From Acidimicrobiales bacterium (lineage in GTDB: Bacteria; Actinomycetota; Acidimicrobiia; Acidimicrobiales; MedAcidi-G1): a stretch of 64,000 nucleotides of DNA. The notes under the pieces are model-generated. The model saw nothing but the letters and a program-made list of their open reading frames with translations. It did not search any database and was not told the DNA's origin. Positions 1 to 7,715 of this stretch are shown here, in pieces. Position numbers and translations under genes: made by a program. The stretch is from NCBI GenBank assembly GCA_014239855.1, contig JAAZXY010000004.1, positions 40,830 to 104,829 on the forward strand, read 5' to 3'. Each line of letters begins with the position of its first letter. Position 1 is the first letter of the stretch.

Positions 1-180
1 GAATCAGCCATCGAGGTGTTCGCCCGGTCCATCGTCCGGGCCGGCCAGGAGTTCCTGGACGATCCATTGGAGACGCCGTTCATCCCCAGCTGGACGAGGG
101 TCCGCTCCGAACTCCCCGACCTCCCGGGTCGTCTGGTGGCAGCCGTCGAAGCCGACCACGCCGAGGCATCGGGTTCCTGA
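1..180 (+). CDS. C-terminal fragment of an unidentified protein
   Basis: The first frame is open from the window edge to a TGA at 178-180, giving 59 residues of a protein that starts outside the window. It has GC-rich third positions like its neighbours. The fragment is acidic and probably helical, with the motif FARSIVRAGQEF near its start and no cysteines or membrane segment. I do not recognise the family. It ends about 50 bp before the converging tRNA-Ala gene. Confidence 0.6.
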   Translation, partial: ESAIEVFARSIVRAGQEFLDDPLETPFIPSWTRVRSELPDLPGRLVAAVEADHAEASGS

Positions 181-231
181 CCAGATCTCCGGATCGGGCC
201 CGGTGATCAGTTGGCCGAATGGCCGGTGCGG

Positions 232-305
232 TGGAGGTGATGAGAATCGAACTCACGACCTCTACGTTGCGAACGTAGCGCTCTAGCCAACTGAGCTACA
301 CCCCC
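232..305 (-). tRNA. tRNA-Ala(CGC)
   Basis: The minus strand folds into a complete 74-nt cloverleaf. The acceptor stem GGGGGTG pairs with CACCTCC, the D arm is GCTC/GAGC, the anticodon stem CTACG/CGTAG encloses the loop TTCGCAA (anticodon CGC, reading GCG Ala codons), and the T arm GTGAG/CTCAT has loop TTCGATT. The discriminator base is A. No CCA is encoded after it, so CCA must be added enzymatically. Confidence 0.95.
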
Positions 306-362
306 GCGACCGGGGGAGATGGTATCTGGAGGCTGGAGTTTCTGGAGGCTGGGGTTTCTGGA

Positions 363-908
363 TCAGTTGGCCCGGCGGCTCAACACGGCCTCGTCACGCA
401 TGGCCGACGAACCCGTCAGCCCACCCATGAGCGGGCCGTCCATCCGGAAGGGGATGACCGTCTCGCGTCGCTCGGCTTCCAACTGGTGGCGCTGGGTGAC
501 CAGCACGGCGTAGCCGACGAGCAGCAGGTCGACCAGGAAGTGGACCATCCAGACCGCTCCGCCGACGGCCACGCCACCCAGGAAGGTGAAGGCGGCAACG
601 CCGCCGAGGGTGAGCAGCAGGTCGCGACGGCGACGACGTGCCGCACCGACGTCATCGGGAACCGAGGTGGCCGCCGAACGCAGGTTCCGGAGGCGGCGTG
701 ACCGGACGCCGGCCAGCGAGGCGCCGACCCTCGGTCCGCCCGTTGATCGGCCAGCGGAAAGGGTGGCCGAACGGCCTGCCGAACGGGTGACCGATCGGGA
801 GGCCGAAGCCATGGCGGCCCACGGGCGGGTCAGGACGTCACGGTTGTGGATGACGGTGGGCGCCAGGACCGCAGCCCACAGGATTCCGAGTCCCAGCAGG
901 ATCAGCAT
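363..908 (-). CDS. SepX/GlpR-like membrane protein (putative divisome component)
   Basis: A protein of 181 residues if it starts at the ATG at 908; the frame is open further upstream to 1007, but that extension looks non-coding. The N-terminus is a hydrophobic anchor (LLGLGILWAAVLAPTV). A long basic Ser/Arg-rich cytoplasmic linker follows, then an RRRRR cluster and two close hydrophobic segments at about residues 98-135, then a polar tail. This layout matches SepX/GlpR, the actinobacterial membrane receptor for the MoeA-like division protein Glp. As I recall, in Streptomyces the order runs FmdB, Glp/MoeA, MoaC, SepX, and moaC and moeA lie directly upstream here too. The assignment rests on architecture and synteny, not a strong sequence match. 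Confidence 0.55.
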   Translation of the reverse strand: MLILLGLGILWAAVLAPTVIHNRDVLTRPWAAMASASRSVTRSAGRSATLSAGRSTGGPRVGASLAGVRSRRLRNLRSAATSVPDDVGAARRRRRDLLLTLGGVAAFTFLGGVAVGGAVWMVHFLVDLLLVGYAVLVTQRHQLEAERRETVIPFRMDGPLMGGLTGSSAMRDEAVLSRRAN

Positions 909-953
909 CGACGACTTCTCATCTGGATCCACCCTCCGGTCCGCTCGTGCCCC

Positions 954-962
954 TGTGGATAA
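954..962 (+). promoter_or_regulatory. Perfect DnaA box upstream of the SepX-like gene
   Basis: TGTGGATAA is the reverse complement of the strict DnaA box TTATCCACA. It lies 46 bp upstream of the presumed start of the SepX-like gene. A weaker copy sharing the GTGGATA core lies at 996-1002. There is no dnaA or dnaN gene or box cluster here, so this is not an origin. A single strong box before a possible division gene could be a DnaA-controlled promoter (inference). Confidence 0.4.
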
Positions 963-1002
963 CGAGGGAAGGTAGTGGGGTTCCCGTGCCAAATGGTGGA
1001 TA

Positions 1003-1044
1003 TTCACGCGCTCAGCGCGCGAATGTTCGCGCTAACCGCGCGAA
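1003..1044. repeat. Two tandem imperfect palindromes (TTCrCG...CGCGAA)
   Basis: Positions 1003-1023 and 1026-1044 each start TTCACGCG or TTCGCG and end CGCGCGAA, giving two adjacent dyads of about 20 bp. They sit between the moaC terminator and the SepX-like gene. They could be a double operator for a dimeric repressor, or they could fold together into one GC-rich hairpin. No protein can be assigned. Confidence 0.35.
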
Positions 1045-1060
1045 AACGCCCCCGTAGGGG
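1042..1060 (-). terminator. Intrinsic terminator after moaC
   Basis: Immediately after the moaC stop codon the minus strand reads CCCCTACGGGGGCGTTTTC. The stem CCCC/GGGG has loop TAC, and a short T run follows. It separates the moa operon from the SepX-like gene. Confidence 0.55.
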
Positions 1061-1558
1061 TCACGCAGGGTGGTCGTCCCGTCGCCAGTCACCCGACCGG
1101 CCACCCGACTTCTCCTGCAGCCCGAGCGACTCGACGGTCATCGACCGGTCCACGGCCTTGCACATGTCGTAAACGGTCAGCGCTGCCACCGAACAGGCGG
1201 TCAACGCCTCCATCTCGACACCGGTCCGGTCCACGGTCTCGGTCACCGCCTCGACGTCCACCCAGGCGTCGCCGACCACCAGGTCCACGACCACCGAACT
1301 CAACATCAGCGGATGACACAACGGGATGAGTTCCGACGTCCGCTTGGCGGCCTGGATCCCGGCCACGCGGGCCACGGCGAGCACGTCCCCCTTGGGCACC
1401 GTGCCGGCCGTCAGGGCCTCGGCGGTCTCGGGGCGCATGGCGATCCTGGCCCGGGCCACGGCCCTCCGACGGGTCACGTCCTTGCCACCCACGTCGACCA
1501 TGCGGGCCCGACCCTCGTCGTCCAGATGGGTGAAGCCGTCGGCTCCCGTGCCAGGCAT
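1061..1558 (-). CDS. moaC: Cyclic pyranopterin monophosphate synthase MoaC
   Basis: 165 residues, typical for MoaC. Together with MoaA it converts GTP to cyclic pyranopterin monophosphate, the first intermediate of molybdenum cofactor synthesis, in the cytoplasm. Recognisable blocks are [16 protein letters not shown] near the N-terminus, [15 protein letters not shown], and the C-terminal [23 protein letters not shown] with catalytic Lys/Asp and His residues in family positions. It follows moaA by 16 bp in the same operon. An ATG at 1558 is used here. A GTG four codons upstream (1570), preceded by GGCGG and overlapping the moaA stop, is an equally reasonable start. A terminator begins at its stop codon. 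Confidence 0.95.
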   Translation of the reverse strand: MPGTGADGFTHLDDEGRARMVDVGGKDVTRRRAVARARIAMRPETAEALTAGTVPKGDVLAVARVAGIQAAKRTSELIPLCHPLMLSSVVVDLVVGDAWVDVEAVTETVDRTGVEMEALTACSVAALTVYDMCKAVDRSMTVESLGLQEKSGGRSGDWRRDDHPA

Positions 1559-1574
1559 CGGGTCGGCCACCGGG

Positions 1575-2558
1575 TCAGCCGCCGATCTGGGACATCGAAC
1601 GGGCTGGACGGATGAACTCCACCCGACCGATCCCGTGCCCGGCCCACTTGGCGGCCACCGCACGCTCCAGCAGGGCCGCCACCTCGTCATCGGAGGCACC
1701 GGACCGCAGCAGCGACCGGACGTCGAACTCGTCCACCGCGAACAGGCAGTTGCGGAACTGGCCGTCCGCCGTGAGCCGGATCCGGTCACATGAATCACAG
1801 AAGCTCCGGGTGACGCTGGCCACCACCCCGATCTCGCCGCCACCGTCGAGGTAGCGGAACCGGCTGGCCGGTGCCGAGGTCCGGTCGATCGCCTCGAGGG
1901 GAAACACCTCGCCCACCCGGGCCACGATCTCGTCCACGCCCACCACGGACTCGAGCGTCCATGCCTCGTCGGCGTCCAACGGCATGAACTCGATGAACCG
2001 GACCACCACGCCCCGGTCCCGGCCGAAACGGGCGAAGTCGACCAACTCGTCGTCGTTGACGCCGCGCATCACGACCACGTTGATCTTCACCGGGTCCAGA
2101 CCGGCGGCCAGCGCCGCGTCGATCCCCTCGAGCACCCGGCCCAGTTCGTCGCGTAGCGTCAACTCGACGAACCGGTCGGCCCGCAGCGAATCCAACGAGA
2201 CGTTGATGCGCTTCAGCCCGGCGTCGGCCAGGACCGCCGCGGCAGAGCTGAGGGTGGCGCCGTTGGTGGTGAGCGCCAGATCCACCCCGAGGCCGGACAG
2301 CATCCCCACCAGGCGACCCAGGTCGGCCCGCACCGTCGGTTCTCCGCCCGTGAGGCGGATGCTGTCGATTCCGTGTCGTTCCACCAGCAGACGAGCCACC
2401 CGCTCGATTTCCTCGAAGGTGAGCAGTTCGTCCCGGGGTAGCCACTTGAGGCCCTCGGCGGGCATGCAGTAGCCGCACCGGAAGTTGCACCGGTCTGTCA
2501 CCGAGATCCGCAGGTCACGGTGCACCCGGCCGAAGCCGTCGATCAGGGGAAGAACCAC
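1575..2558 (-). CDS. moaA: GTP 3',8-cyclase MoaA (radical SAM)
   Basis: 327 residues from the GTG at 2558, just before the [21 protein letters not shown] segment that begins most MoaA proteins. The radical-SAM cluster motif is [17 protein letters not shown] binds SAM. The second 4Fe-4S site is built from FCDSCDRIR plus a later cysteine in FRNCLF. It opens the GTP ring for rearrangement to 3',8-cyclo-GTP, the substrate of MoaC. One substitution is visible: the protein ends MSQIGG instead of the usual SMIGG-type GG tail, and the glycines needed for activity are still present. The gap to moeA is 22 bp. Confidence 0.95.
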   Translation of the reverse strand: MVLPLIDGFGRVHRDLRISVTDRCNFRCGYCMPAEGLKWLPRDELLTFEEIERVARLLVERHGIDSIRLTGGEPTVRADLGRLVGMLSGLGVDLALTTNGATLSSAAAVLADAGLKRINVSLDSLRADRFVELTLRDELGRVLEGIDAALAAGLDPVKINVVVMRGVNDDELVDFARFGRDRGVVVRFIEFMPLDADEAWTLESVVGVDEIVARVGEVFPLEAIDRTSAPASRFRYLDGGGEIGVVASVTRSFCDSCDRIRLTADGQFRNCLFAVDEFDVRSLLRSGASDDEVAALLERAVAAKWAGHGIGRVEFIRPARSMSQIGG

Positions 2559-2580
2559 CCGGTCAGCGTACGGCTCGCCG

Positions 2581-3789
2581 TCAACCCAGCAACAAGACGT
2601 CGACCTCGTCGCCGTCGGACACCCCGTCGCCGTCGGGCAACACGGCCAGGCCATCGGCAGCCGCCATGGCCGTCAACTGGTGGGAACCCTGACCTCCCGC
2701 CGACCGCACCCTGAACCGGCCGTCGACCACCTCGACAGCCACCCGGGCGAAGTGGACCTTGCCGTCGGCGTGGCGTGGCAGCCCCCCGACCACGGTGGCC
2801 CGCACGCGGGTCCGATCGACCTCAGTGTGGCCCGCCATGGCCCGCAGGGCCGGCCGGGCGAACAACTCGAAGGAGACCATCGACGAGACCGGGTTGCCGG
2901 GCAGTCCGAACACCGGCACGCCGTCGATCCGACCGAAGGCCAGCGGCTTGGCCGGCTTGATGGCCACCTGCATCCAGCGCATGTCGCCGATCCGGTCCAG
3001 GACGACCTTGACGTAGTCGAAGTCGCCCATCGACACGCCTCCCGAGGTCAGCACGGCGTCGCACCGGGCCGCCCCGTCGAGCAGCGCCGCCTCGATGGCC
3101 GCCTCGTCGTCGGCCACCCGACCAAGATCGACCGCCTCGACGCCCAGTTCGTCGAGCAGGCCCAGCAGGGACGGCCGGTTGGCGTCCCGGATCTGTCCGG
3201 GGGCCAGAGCCCCGGGTCCTTCGCGCAACTCGTCCCCGGTGGACAGCACCCCGACCGAGAGCCGTCGGTGGGCCATCACCGTGGGGATCCCGATGCTGGC
3301 CAGCACCCCGAGATGGCCGGGGCCCAACACCGTGCCGACGTCGAACACCCGGTCGCCGATCATCAGGTCCTCGCCGGAAGACCGCACGTGGTTGCCGACC
3401 GGCACCTCGACGTCAACCGAGACGGTCGCCCCGTCGGCCGCCACCTCGGTGCGTTCGACCATGACCACGGCGTCGGCCCCCGGCGGCATCGGCGCACCGG
3501 TCATGATCCGCACCGCGGTTCCCGAAGCGACCTCGATGCCGGCCGCCACCGGATCCACGCCGGCGGCCACCGTGCCCACCACGTCGAGGACGACCGGCGG
3601 CCCCACGGTGTCGGCCGCCCGTACGGCGAATCCATCCATGGCCGTGTTGGCGAACGGCGGGACGTGCTCGGGCGAGACGACGGGCCGGGCCAGGACAAGG
3701 CCCCGGGCGTCGGACGAGGCGACCTCGACGGGTTCCGGTCCCCGGCAGCGGCTGAGGACGTGTTCCCGGGCTTCGGCCGGGGAGATCAT
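2581..3789 (-). CDS. moeA: Molybdopterin molybdenumtransferase MoeA / gephyrin-like protein Glp
   Basis: 402 residues. MoeA inserts molybdate into adenylated molybdopterin. The protein shows the N-terminal PPFANTAMDGFAVR block, the RIMTGAPMPPGADAVV loop, the MPT-binding domain with LSTGDEL and TSGGVSMGDFDYV, and GLPGNPVSS followed by the C-terminal beta domain. The ATG overlaps the TGA of plsY (ATGA), so translation is coupled. In corynebacteria and Streptomyces a MoeA paralogue, Glp, binds FtsZ and the SepX/GlpR receptor. With a SepX-like gene downstream of moaC, this copy may have that role instead of or besides cofactor synthesis. Sequence alone cannot decide. Confidence 0.92.
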   Translation of the reverse strand: MISPAEAREHVLSRCRGPEPVEVASSDARGLVLARPVVSPEHVPPFANTAMDGFAVRAADTVGPPVVLDVVGTVAAGVDPVAAGIEVASGTAVRIMTGAPMPPGADAVVMVERTEVAADGATVSVDVEVPVGNHVRSSGEDLMIGDRVFDVGTVLGPGHLGVLASIGIPTVMAHRRLSVGVLSTGDELREGPGALAPGQIRDANRPSLLGLLDELGVEAVDLGRVADDEAAIEAALLDGAARCDAVLTSGGVSMGDFDYVKVVLDRIGDMRWMQVAIKPAKPLAFGRIDGVPVFGLPGNPVSSMVSFELFARPALRAMAGHTEVDRTRVRATVVGGLPRHADGKVHFARVAVEVVDGRFRVRSAGGQGSHQLTAMAAADGLAVLPDGDGVSDGDEVDVLLLG

Positions 3790-4382
3790 CGTCCCCAACC
3801 CTGCTCCTGGCCCGACACGAGGCGGGCGATGTTGGCCCGGTGTCGGACCAGCACCAGCAGGCAGATCCCGCTCGCCACCAGAAAGTCCGGCCAGCCCCGT
3901 CCGGTCGCTGCGACGCTGACGGGGAGGGCGATGCAGATGGTGACCGAACCCAGCGATGCCTTGCCGGAGAGCCGGGCCACCAGGGCGAACAGGACGACGA
4001 TCGCCGAACCGATGATCGGGAACAGCACGACGGCGCCACCGCCGCCGGTGGCCACGCCCTTTCCTCCACGGAACCGGCGGGTCGCCGGAAGGACGTGTCC
4101 CAGTGTGGCCGCCGCCCAGCAGGCCAGACCGAGGGCCCGTCCGCAGAAGGCCAGGCCGAGCGCCGTGGCGATCACACCCTTGCCCGCATCGGCCAGGAAC
4201 ACGGCCACGCCGGCCCCCCGGCCGGCGGTGCGGTAGACGTTGGTGGCTCCGGGATTGCCCGACCCCTCGGTCGTCGGGTCCACGCCACGCCGGCCGGCCA
4301 CCAGTTGGGCCGATGGCAGGGTGCCCAGCAGGTAGGCCACCACCAGGATCGCCCCGGTTCCGAGTCCAACGGGAATGTCCAC
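3786..4382 (-). CDS. plsY: Glycerol-3-phosphate acyltransferase PlsY
   Basis: 198 residues with about five hydrophobic segments, matching the integral-membrane PlsY family. It transfers an acyl group from acyl-phosphate to glycerol-3-phosphate, starting phospholipid synthesis at the inner face of the membrane. Motif 1 is TEGSGNPGATNVYR, motif 2 the FRGGKGVATGGG phosphate loop, and the start is AYLLGTLPSAQLVAGR. The GTG at 4382 is chosen because CACACT lies exactly 6 nt upstream, the leaderless arrangement common in this window. A second GTG at 4406 would add eight residues. It heads the plsY-moeA-moaA-moaC operon and overlaps moeA by 4 nt. Confidence 0.93.
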   Translation of the reverse strand: MDIPVGLGTGAILVVAYLLGTLPSAQLVAGRRGVDPTTEGSGNPGATNVYRTAGRGAGVAVFLADAGKGVIATALGLAFCGRALGLACWAAATLGHVLPATRRFRGGKGVATGGGGAVVLFPIIGSAIVVLFALVARLSGKASLGSVTICIALPVSVAATGRGWPDFLVASGICLLVLVRHRANIARLVSGQEQGWGR

Positions 4383-4388
4383 ACCGCC

Positions 4389-4394
4389 AGTGTG
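4389..4394 (-). promoter_or_regulatory. -10 box of the plsY-moeA-moaA-moaC operon
   Basis: CACACT lies 6 nt upstream of the GTG at 4382, so transcription would start at or within one base of the start codon (leaderless mRNA). No -35 match is obvious. Confidence 0.45.
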
Positions 4395-4495
4395 CCCGAC
4401 GGGCACCGTTAGGCTGCACCGTCCGCCAATCGGGAACTGCCGACATCCCCCAGTGCGGCACCCGCCACGACCCGACGAGCCGAGGCCCCTCCGTC

Positions 4496-4936
4496 ATGCC
4501 GACCTACCAGTACCGCTGCCAGACCTGCGAAGGCGAGTTCGAACTTCGCCAGTCGTTCACCGACGATGCCCTGACCACCTGCATCGACGTCGAGTGCCGC
4601 GGTCCGGTGAACAAGGTGTTCAGCGGGGTGGGCATCTCCTTCAAGGGTGACGGCTTCTACAAGAACGACCACGGGTCATCGGCCAAGGGTCGTTCCTCGG
4701 AGAAGACCGCCTCCACCAGCGGTTCATCGGATTCCGGTTCGACGGATTCGGGGTCCTCGAGCGGGGACTCGTCCAGCTCGGATTCGTCCAATGCAAAGGA
4801 CACCCCCAAGAAGGACGCCTCGTCGGGCAGTTCGACGAGCTCCACCACCTCGGGGTCTTCGGCCGACAAGGCATCCTCGGCCAGCACGTCCTCGAGCAAC
4901 CCGTCCCCAAGTAACAGGGCATCCAGCGCGGCCTGA
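4496..4936 (+). CDS. FmdB-family zinc-ribbon protein with Ser-rich tail
   Basis: 146 residues. The N-terminus MPTYQYRCQTCEGEFE is the FmdB-type (PF09723) zinc ribbon with its first CxxC pair; the second pair is degenerate, as C at TTCIDVEC. Residues 60-146 are an extreme Ser/Thr/Gly/Asp/Lys low-complexity tail, probably disordered. The biochemical role of the family is unknown. Its place beside moeA and an RcpC-like gene matches a conserved actinobacterial neighbourhood. No ribosome-binding site or -10 box is close to the ATG; TAGGCT about 85 bp upstream could be its promoter. Confidence 0.85.
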   Translation: MPTYQYRCQTCEGEFELRQSFTDDALTTCIDVECRGPVNKVFSGVGISFKGDGFYKNDHGSSAKGRSSEKTASTSGSSDSGSTDSGSSSGDSSSSDSSNAKDTPKKDASSGSSTSSTTSGSSADKASSASTSSSNPSPSNRASSAA

Positions 4937-5006
4937 CCGGGCACGCCTCCGCCAGCCTCACCCCTCACCTTCCCTCCCTGATCAACCCAGCCCCCGGGAG
5001 GGGACC

Positions 5007-5492
5007 GTGTCCTACCCCGTTGCCCGACTCCGGGCATGGGCCGCCCACCACCGCATGGCCTGGTGGTCGGCTGCCGCCCTCTTCGCCCTGCTCACCGGTC
5101 TGACCGTCCAGGCCGCCACAGCGGTTCCGACGTGCGTCGACCCCGTAGCGGTGGCTGCGTCGTCCGCCCCTTCCGGTGCTCCCGGTCCGAACGAACGCGG
5201 GGTGGCCCTGGCCAGAGGCCCCGACCCGTTGGCCCTGCAACCCGATGACCGGGTCGACCTGTGGGCCATGGACCCGACGGCATCATCGGGAACCTCGCCC
5301 GGCGTGCCCACGGCTCGAAGGGTGGTCGAGTCAGCCCGGGTGTTGATGCTCGACGAGCGAACCCTGACCGTGGCCGTACCCGCCGACCGGATGGCCCAGG
5401 TGGCCGGGGCCCTCCAGTGGGGCGACCTGATACCGGCGCTGGTACCGGCGCTGGCACCAGTACTGGTACCGGCGCTGGTGTCGGCTGACTAG
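5007..5492 (+). CDS. RcpC/CpaB-like secreted or anchored protein
   Basis: 161 residues from a GTG preceded by GGGAGGGGACC, a good ribosome-binding site. A hydrophobic segment at about residues 18-38 (AAALFALLTGLTVQAATA) anchors or exports it. The rest resembles the RcpC part of Flp-pilus assembly CpaB proteins: ERGVALARG, then LQPDDRVDLWAM, then ARRVVESARVLMLDERTLTVAVP. No clear SAF domain precedes it. The last 15 residues are built from a repeated VPAL/APVL unit. Orphan RcpC-like genes next to FmdB genes are common in Actinobacteria, with unknown role. The stop codon TAG overlaps the uppP stop on the other strand in one CTAG. Confidence 0.7.
   Translation: MSYPVARLRAWAAHHRMAWWSAAALFALLTGLTVQAATAVPTCVDPVAVAASSAPSGAPGPNERGVALARGPDPLALQPDDRVDLWAMDPTASSGTSPGVPTARRVVESARVLMLDERTLTVAVPADRMAQVAGALQWGDLIPALVPALAPVLVPALVSAD
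5428..5481 (+). repeat. Coding tandem repeat at the end of the RcpC-like gene
   Basis: A unit close to GGTACCGGCGCT recurs three to four times and encodes the C-terminal (V/I)PAL and APVLVPALV residues. It ends only a few codons before the stop and looks like slippage-generated 3' expansion. Confidence 0.6.
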
Positions 5493-6334
5493 CGGATGCC
5501 GGTGGCCAGCAGGATCAGGACCCCGAGGCCCACGACCACGCGATAGGCGGCGAATCCCCCGAGTCCGGTCCGGGCCAGCAACCTCAGCAGACCGTGGACG
5601 GCGAACCAACCGCTGACCGCCGCGGCCGCCATCCCGGCCAGGAACGGCGGCCACCACCCGGCCGGCACCGTCAGGTCGACAGCCGACAGCAGACCGGCTC
5701 CGGCGATGACCGGCAGGCTCATCAGGAAGACCAGCCGGGCCGCCTCGGTGCGCTCCACCCGCAGCGACCGGGCCACGCTCAGGGTCACCCCGGAACGTGA
5801 CACCCCGGGCTGGAAGGCCAGACCCTGGGCCACCCCCAGAACCACGGCGTTGCCGAACGAGAGGTCGGCCATCCCCCGGCCTGTCGCCTCATCAGAGGCC
5901 GCTCCGCGACGATCGGCGGCCCACAGCACCAGCCCGAACACGATCAGGCAGGTGGCCACCAGCCACGTCCGATCCCCCAGATCGTCGGTCATGGACACCA
6001 CCAGCAGCCCGAGGATCCCCGTGGGCACCGCGGTCACGGCCAGCAGGCAGGCCGTCCGGGCATCCCCGGCGGGAGCGGTGCCGACACCGGACCGCACCCA
6101 GGACACGCCGGCCCGCAGGTAGCGGGCCACGTCGGCCCGCAGGTAGAACACCGCCCCGCCGAGGGTGCCCACGTGGAGCGCCACGTCGAAGGCATCCTCC
6201 AGACGCCCGTCCCCACCGAAGTCATCCCAGCCGAACAACCACGGCACCAGCGCCAGGTGTCCGCTGGACGAGACGGGCAGGAACTCGGTCAGGCCCTGCA
6301 CCAGGCCCAACAGGATGGCGTGCAGGATCGGCAT
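5489..6334 (-). CDS. uppP: Undecaprenyl-diphosphate phosphatase UppP (BacA)
   Basis: 281 residues, the usual family length, with about eight membrane segments. It dephosphorylates undecaprenyl diphosphate and recycles the lipid carrier for peptidoglycan synthesis. Signatures are LGLVQGLTEFLPVSSSGHLAL (N-terminal active-site glutamate and SSSGH) and LAFQPGVSRSGVT, the PGxSRSG phosphate loop. Here Phe-Gln stands where many members have a slightly different residue pair. The gene follows tldE by 18 bp on the same strand and is probably cotranscribed. Its TAG overlaps the opposing RcpC-like stop. Confidence 0.95.
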   Translation of the reverse strand: MPILHAILLGLVQGLTEFLPVSSSGHLALVPWLFGWDDFGGDGRLEDAFDVALHVGTLGGAVFYLRADVARYLRAGVSWVRSGVGTAPAGDARTACLLAVTAVPTGILGLLVVSMTDDLGDRTWLVATCLIVFGLVLWAADRRGAASDEATGRGMADLSFGNAVVLGVAQGLAFQPGVSRSGVTLSVARSLRVERTEAARLVFLMSLPVIAGAGLLSAVDLTVPAGWWPPFLAGMAAAAVSGWFAVHGLLRLLARTGLGGFAAYRVVVGLGVLILLATGIR

Positions 6335-6352
6335 GGTCCGTCGGGCGGGGCC

Positions 6353-7714
6353 CTACACCCCGGAGACCGTCAGCTCGCCGATGACCAGCGTGACGCCGGC
6401 GGCCCGCATGGGCAGCCACTGGACGTCGTCACCGATGGCCACCAGATCGGTGAGCATCTTCTGGATGGTCGAGGCAATGGTGAACTCCCGGATCGGTTCA
6501 GCCAGCTCGCCACCACGGATCCGCAGGCCCTCGGCACCCGTCGAGAAGTCGCCGCTGACCGGGTTGACCCCCGAATGCAGCCCGCTGACACCCTGGACGA
6601 GCACCCCGTCATCGATGCCGGCCACCAACTCGGCGGGCGTCCGGTCTCCCCCCAGGATCGACACGGCCCGCACCCCGACGCCCGGCGTGGACGAATAACC
6701 CCGCACCGCCGAACCGGTGGATGCGGTGCCGGCCCGACGGGCCGTCTCGCTGTTGTGCACGAACCGTTCGAGACGACCACCGGAGACCAGCACGTTGCGC
6801 CGCGTGGCCAGGCCCTCACCGTCGGTCGCCGTGGCCGAGGTGGCTGCCGGATCGGTCGGATCGTCGACCAGGGTCAGCAGCGGCGAGGCCACCTCGTCCC
6901 CCAGACGGTCGGCGAACAGGGACCGGCCCTTCTGAACCGACTCACCGTTGAGCGTGCCGGCCACGATCCCCAGGAACTGGGCGCTCACCCACGGGTCGAG
7001 CACCACGGCAATGCGCCCCGACGCCGGCTTGACCGACCCCAGCATGCGGGTCGAGCGATCCGCGGCCTCGGCCGCCGCAGTGGCCACGTCCAGATCGCCG
7101 GGTTCGCGACCCAGCGAGAAGCCGAAGCCGGTCTGGGTCTCTCCGTCCTGCTCGGCCAACGCATAGGCCGAGAGGAAACAGCCGGTCTCCCGGCTGGTGG
7201 CCCGGATGCCCGTCGTGGTGGCCACCGCACTGGCCGACACCGAATCGCCGTACTCGGCCGACTCCACCCCGCTGATGCGCGGGTCGGCCGACCGGGTGAG
7301 CCGTTCGAGTTCGAGGGCCATGGCCACCTTGGCCTCGGTCGGATGGTCGACCAGTTCCGACCGGTACAGGTCCAGTTCGGCGACCGGCACTCCGTCGGGC
7401 TCGGCCACCGCGCAGTGCTCGTCGGGCGTGGCGAACTCCACGTTGTCCCGGGCCTCGCTCAGCACCTCCAGCAGCGCGTCGGCATCCAGGGTGCCCGCGT
7501 AGGCGAAGCCCTGGCGTCCGTCGCGCACCACCCGTACACCGATGCCCCGCGACTCGGCCGAGGTGAGTGACTCGATCTCGCCCTCGTAGGCCCGGACCTC
7601 GGTCTCGCGTTCGTGGACCACCACGGCCTCGATGGCCTCGCCCGGGGCGGCCATGGCCACCACCCGTTCGGCGATGGCCAGCAGGCCCGCCTCGTCGTTC
7701 TGCGTGGGAGCCAC
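6353..7714 (-). CDS. pmbA: TldE/PmbA metalloprotease partner
   Basis: 453 residues from the GTG at 7714, which follows the tldD stop by 1 nt and has GGCGG 6 nt upstream; an upstream GTG at 7732 is possible. TldE/PmbA is the non-catalytic half of the TldD/TldE protease, which removes leader peptides or degrades unfolded peptides in the cytoplasm. It has the family layout (SRGIGVRVVRDGRQGFAYA early, GLHSGVNPVSGDFSTGAEG late) and no HExxxH zinc motif, as expected of the E subunit. Coupling to tldD fits the obligate heterodimer. Confidence 0.93.
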   Translation of the reverse strand: MAPTQNDEAGLLAIAERVVAMAAPGEAIEAVVVHERETEVRAYEGEIESLTSAESRGIGVRVVRDGRQGFAYAGTLDADALLEVLSEARDNVEFATPDEHCAVAEPDGVPVAELDLYRSELVDHPTEAKVAMALELERLTRSADPRISGVESAEYGDSVSASAVATTTGIRATSRETGCFLSAYALAEQDGETQTGFGFSLGREPGDLDVATAAAEAADRSTRMLGSVKPASGRIAVVLDPWVSAQFLGIVAGTLNGESVQKGRSLFADRLGDEVASPLLTLVDDPTDPAATSATATDGEGLATRRNVLVSGGRLERFVHNSETARRAGTASTGSAVRGYSSTPGVGVRAVSILGGDRTPAELVAGIDDGVLVQGVSGLHSGVNPVSGDFSTGAEGLRIRGGELAEPIREFTIASTIQKMLTDLVAIGDDVQWLPMRAAGVTLVIGELTVSGV

Positions 7715-7715
7715 G

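Noticed and set aside
954-1044. Replication origin
   Set aside because: Only one perfect and one weak DnaA box, no AT-rich unwinding region, and no dnaA, dnaN or parAB genes nearby.
2485-4236. Long plus-strand open frame opposite moaA and moeA
   Set aside because: High GC leaves antisense frames open. The product is His/Arg/Gly-rich without any domain, and the minus-strand moa genes are unmistakable.
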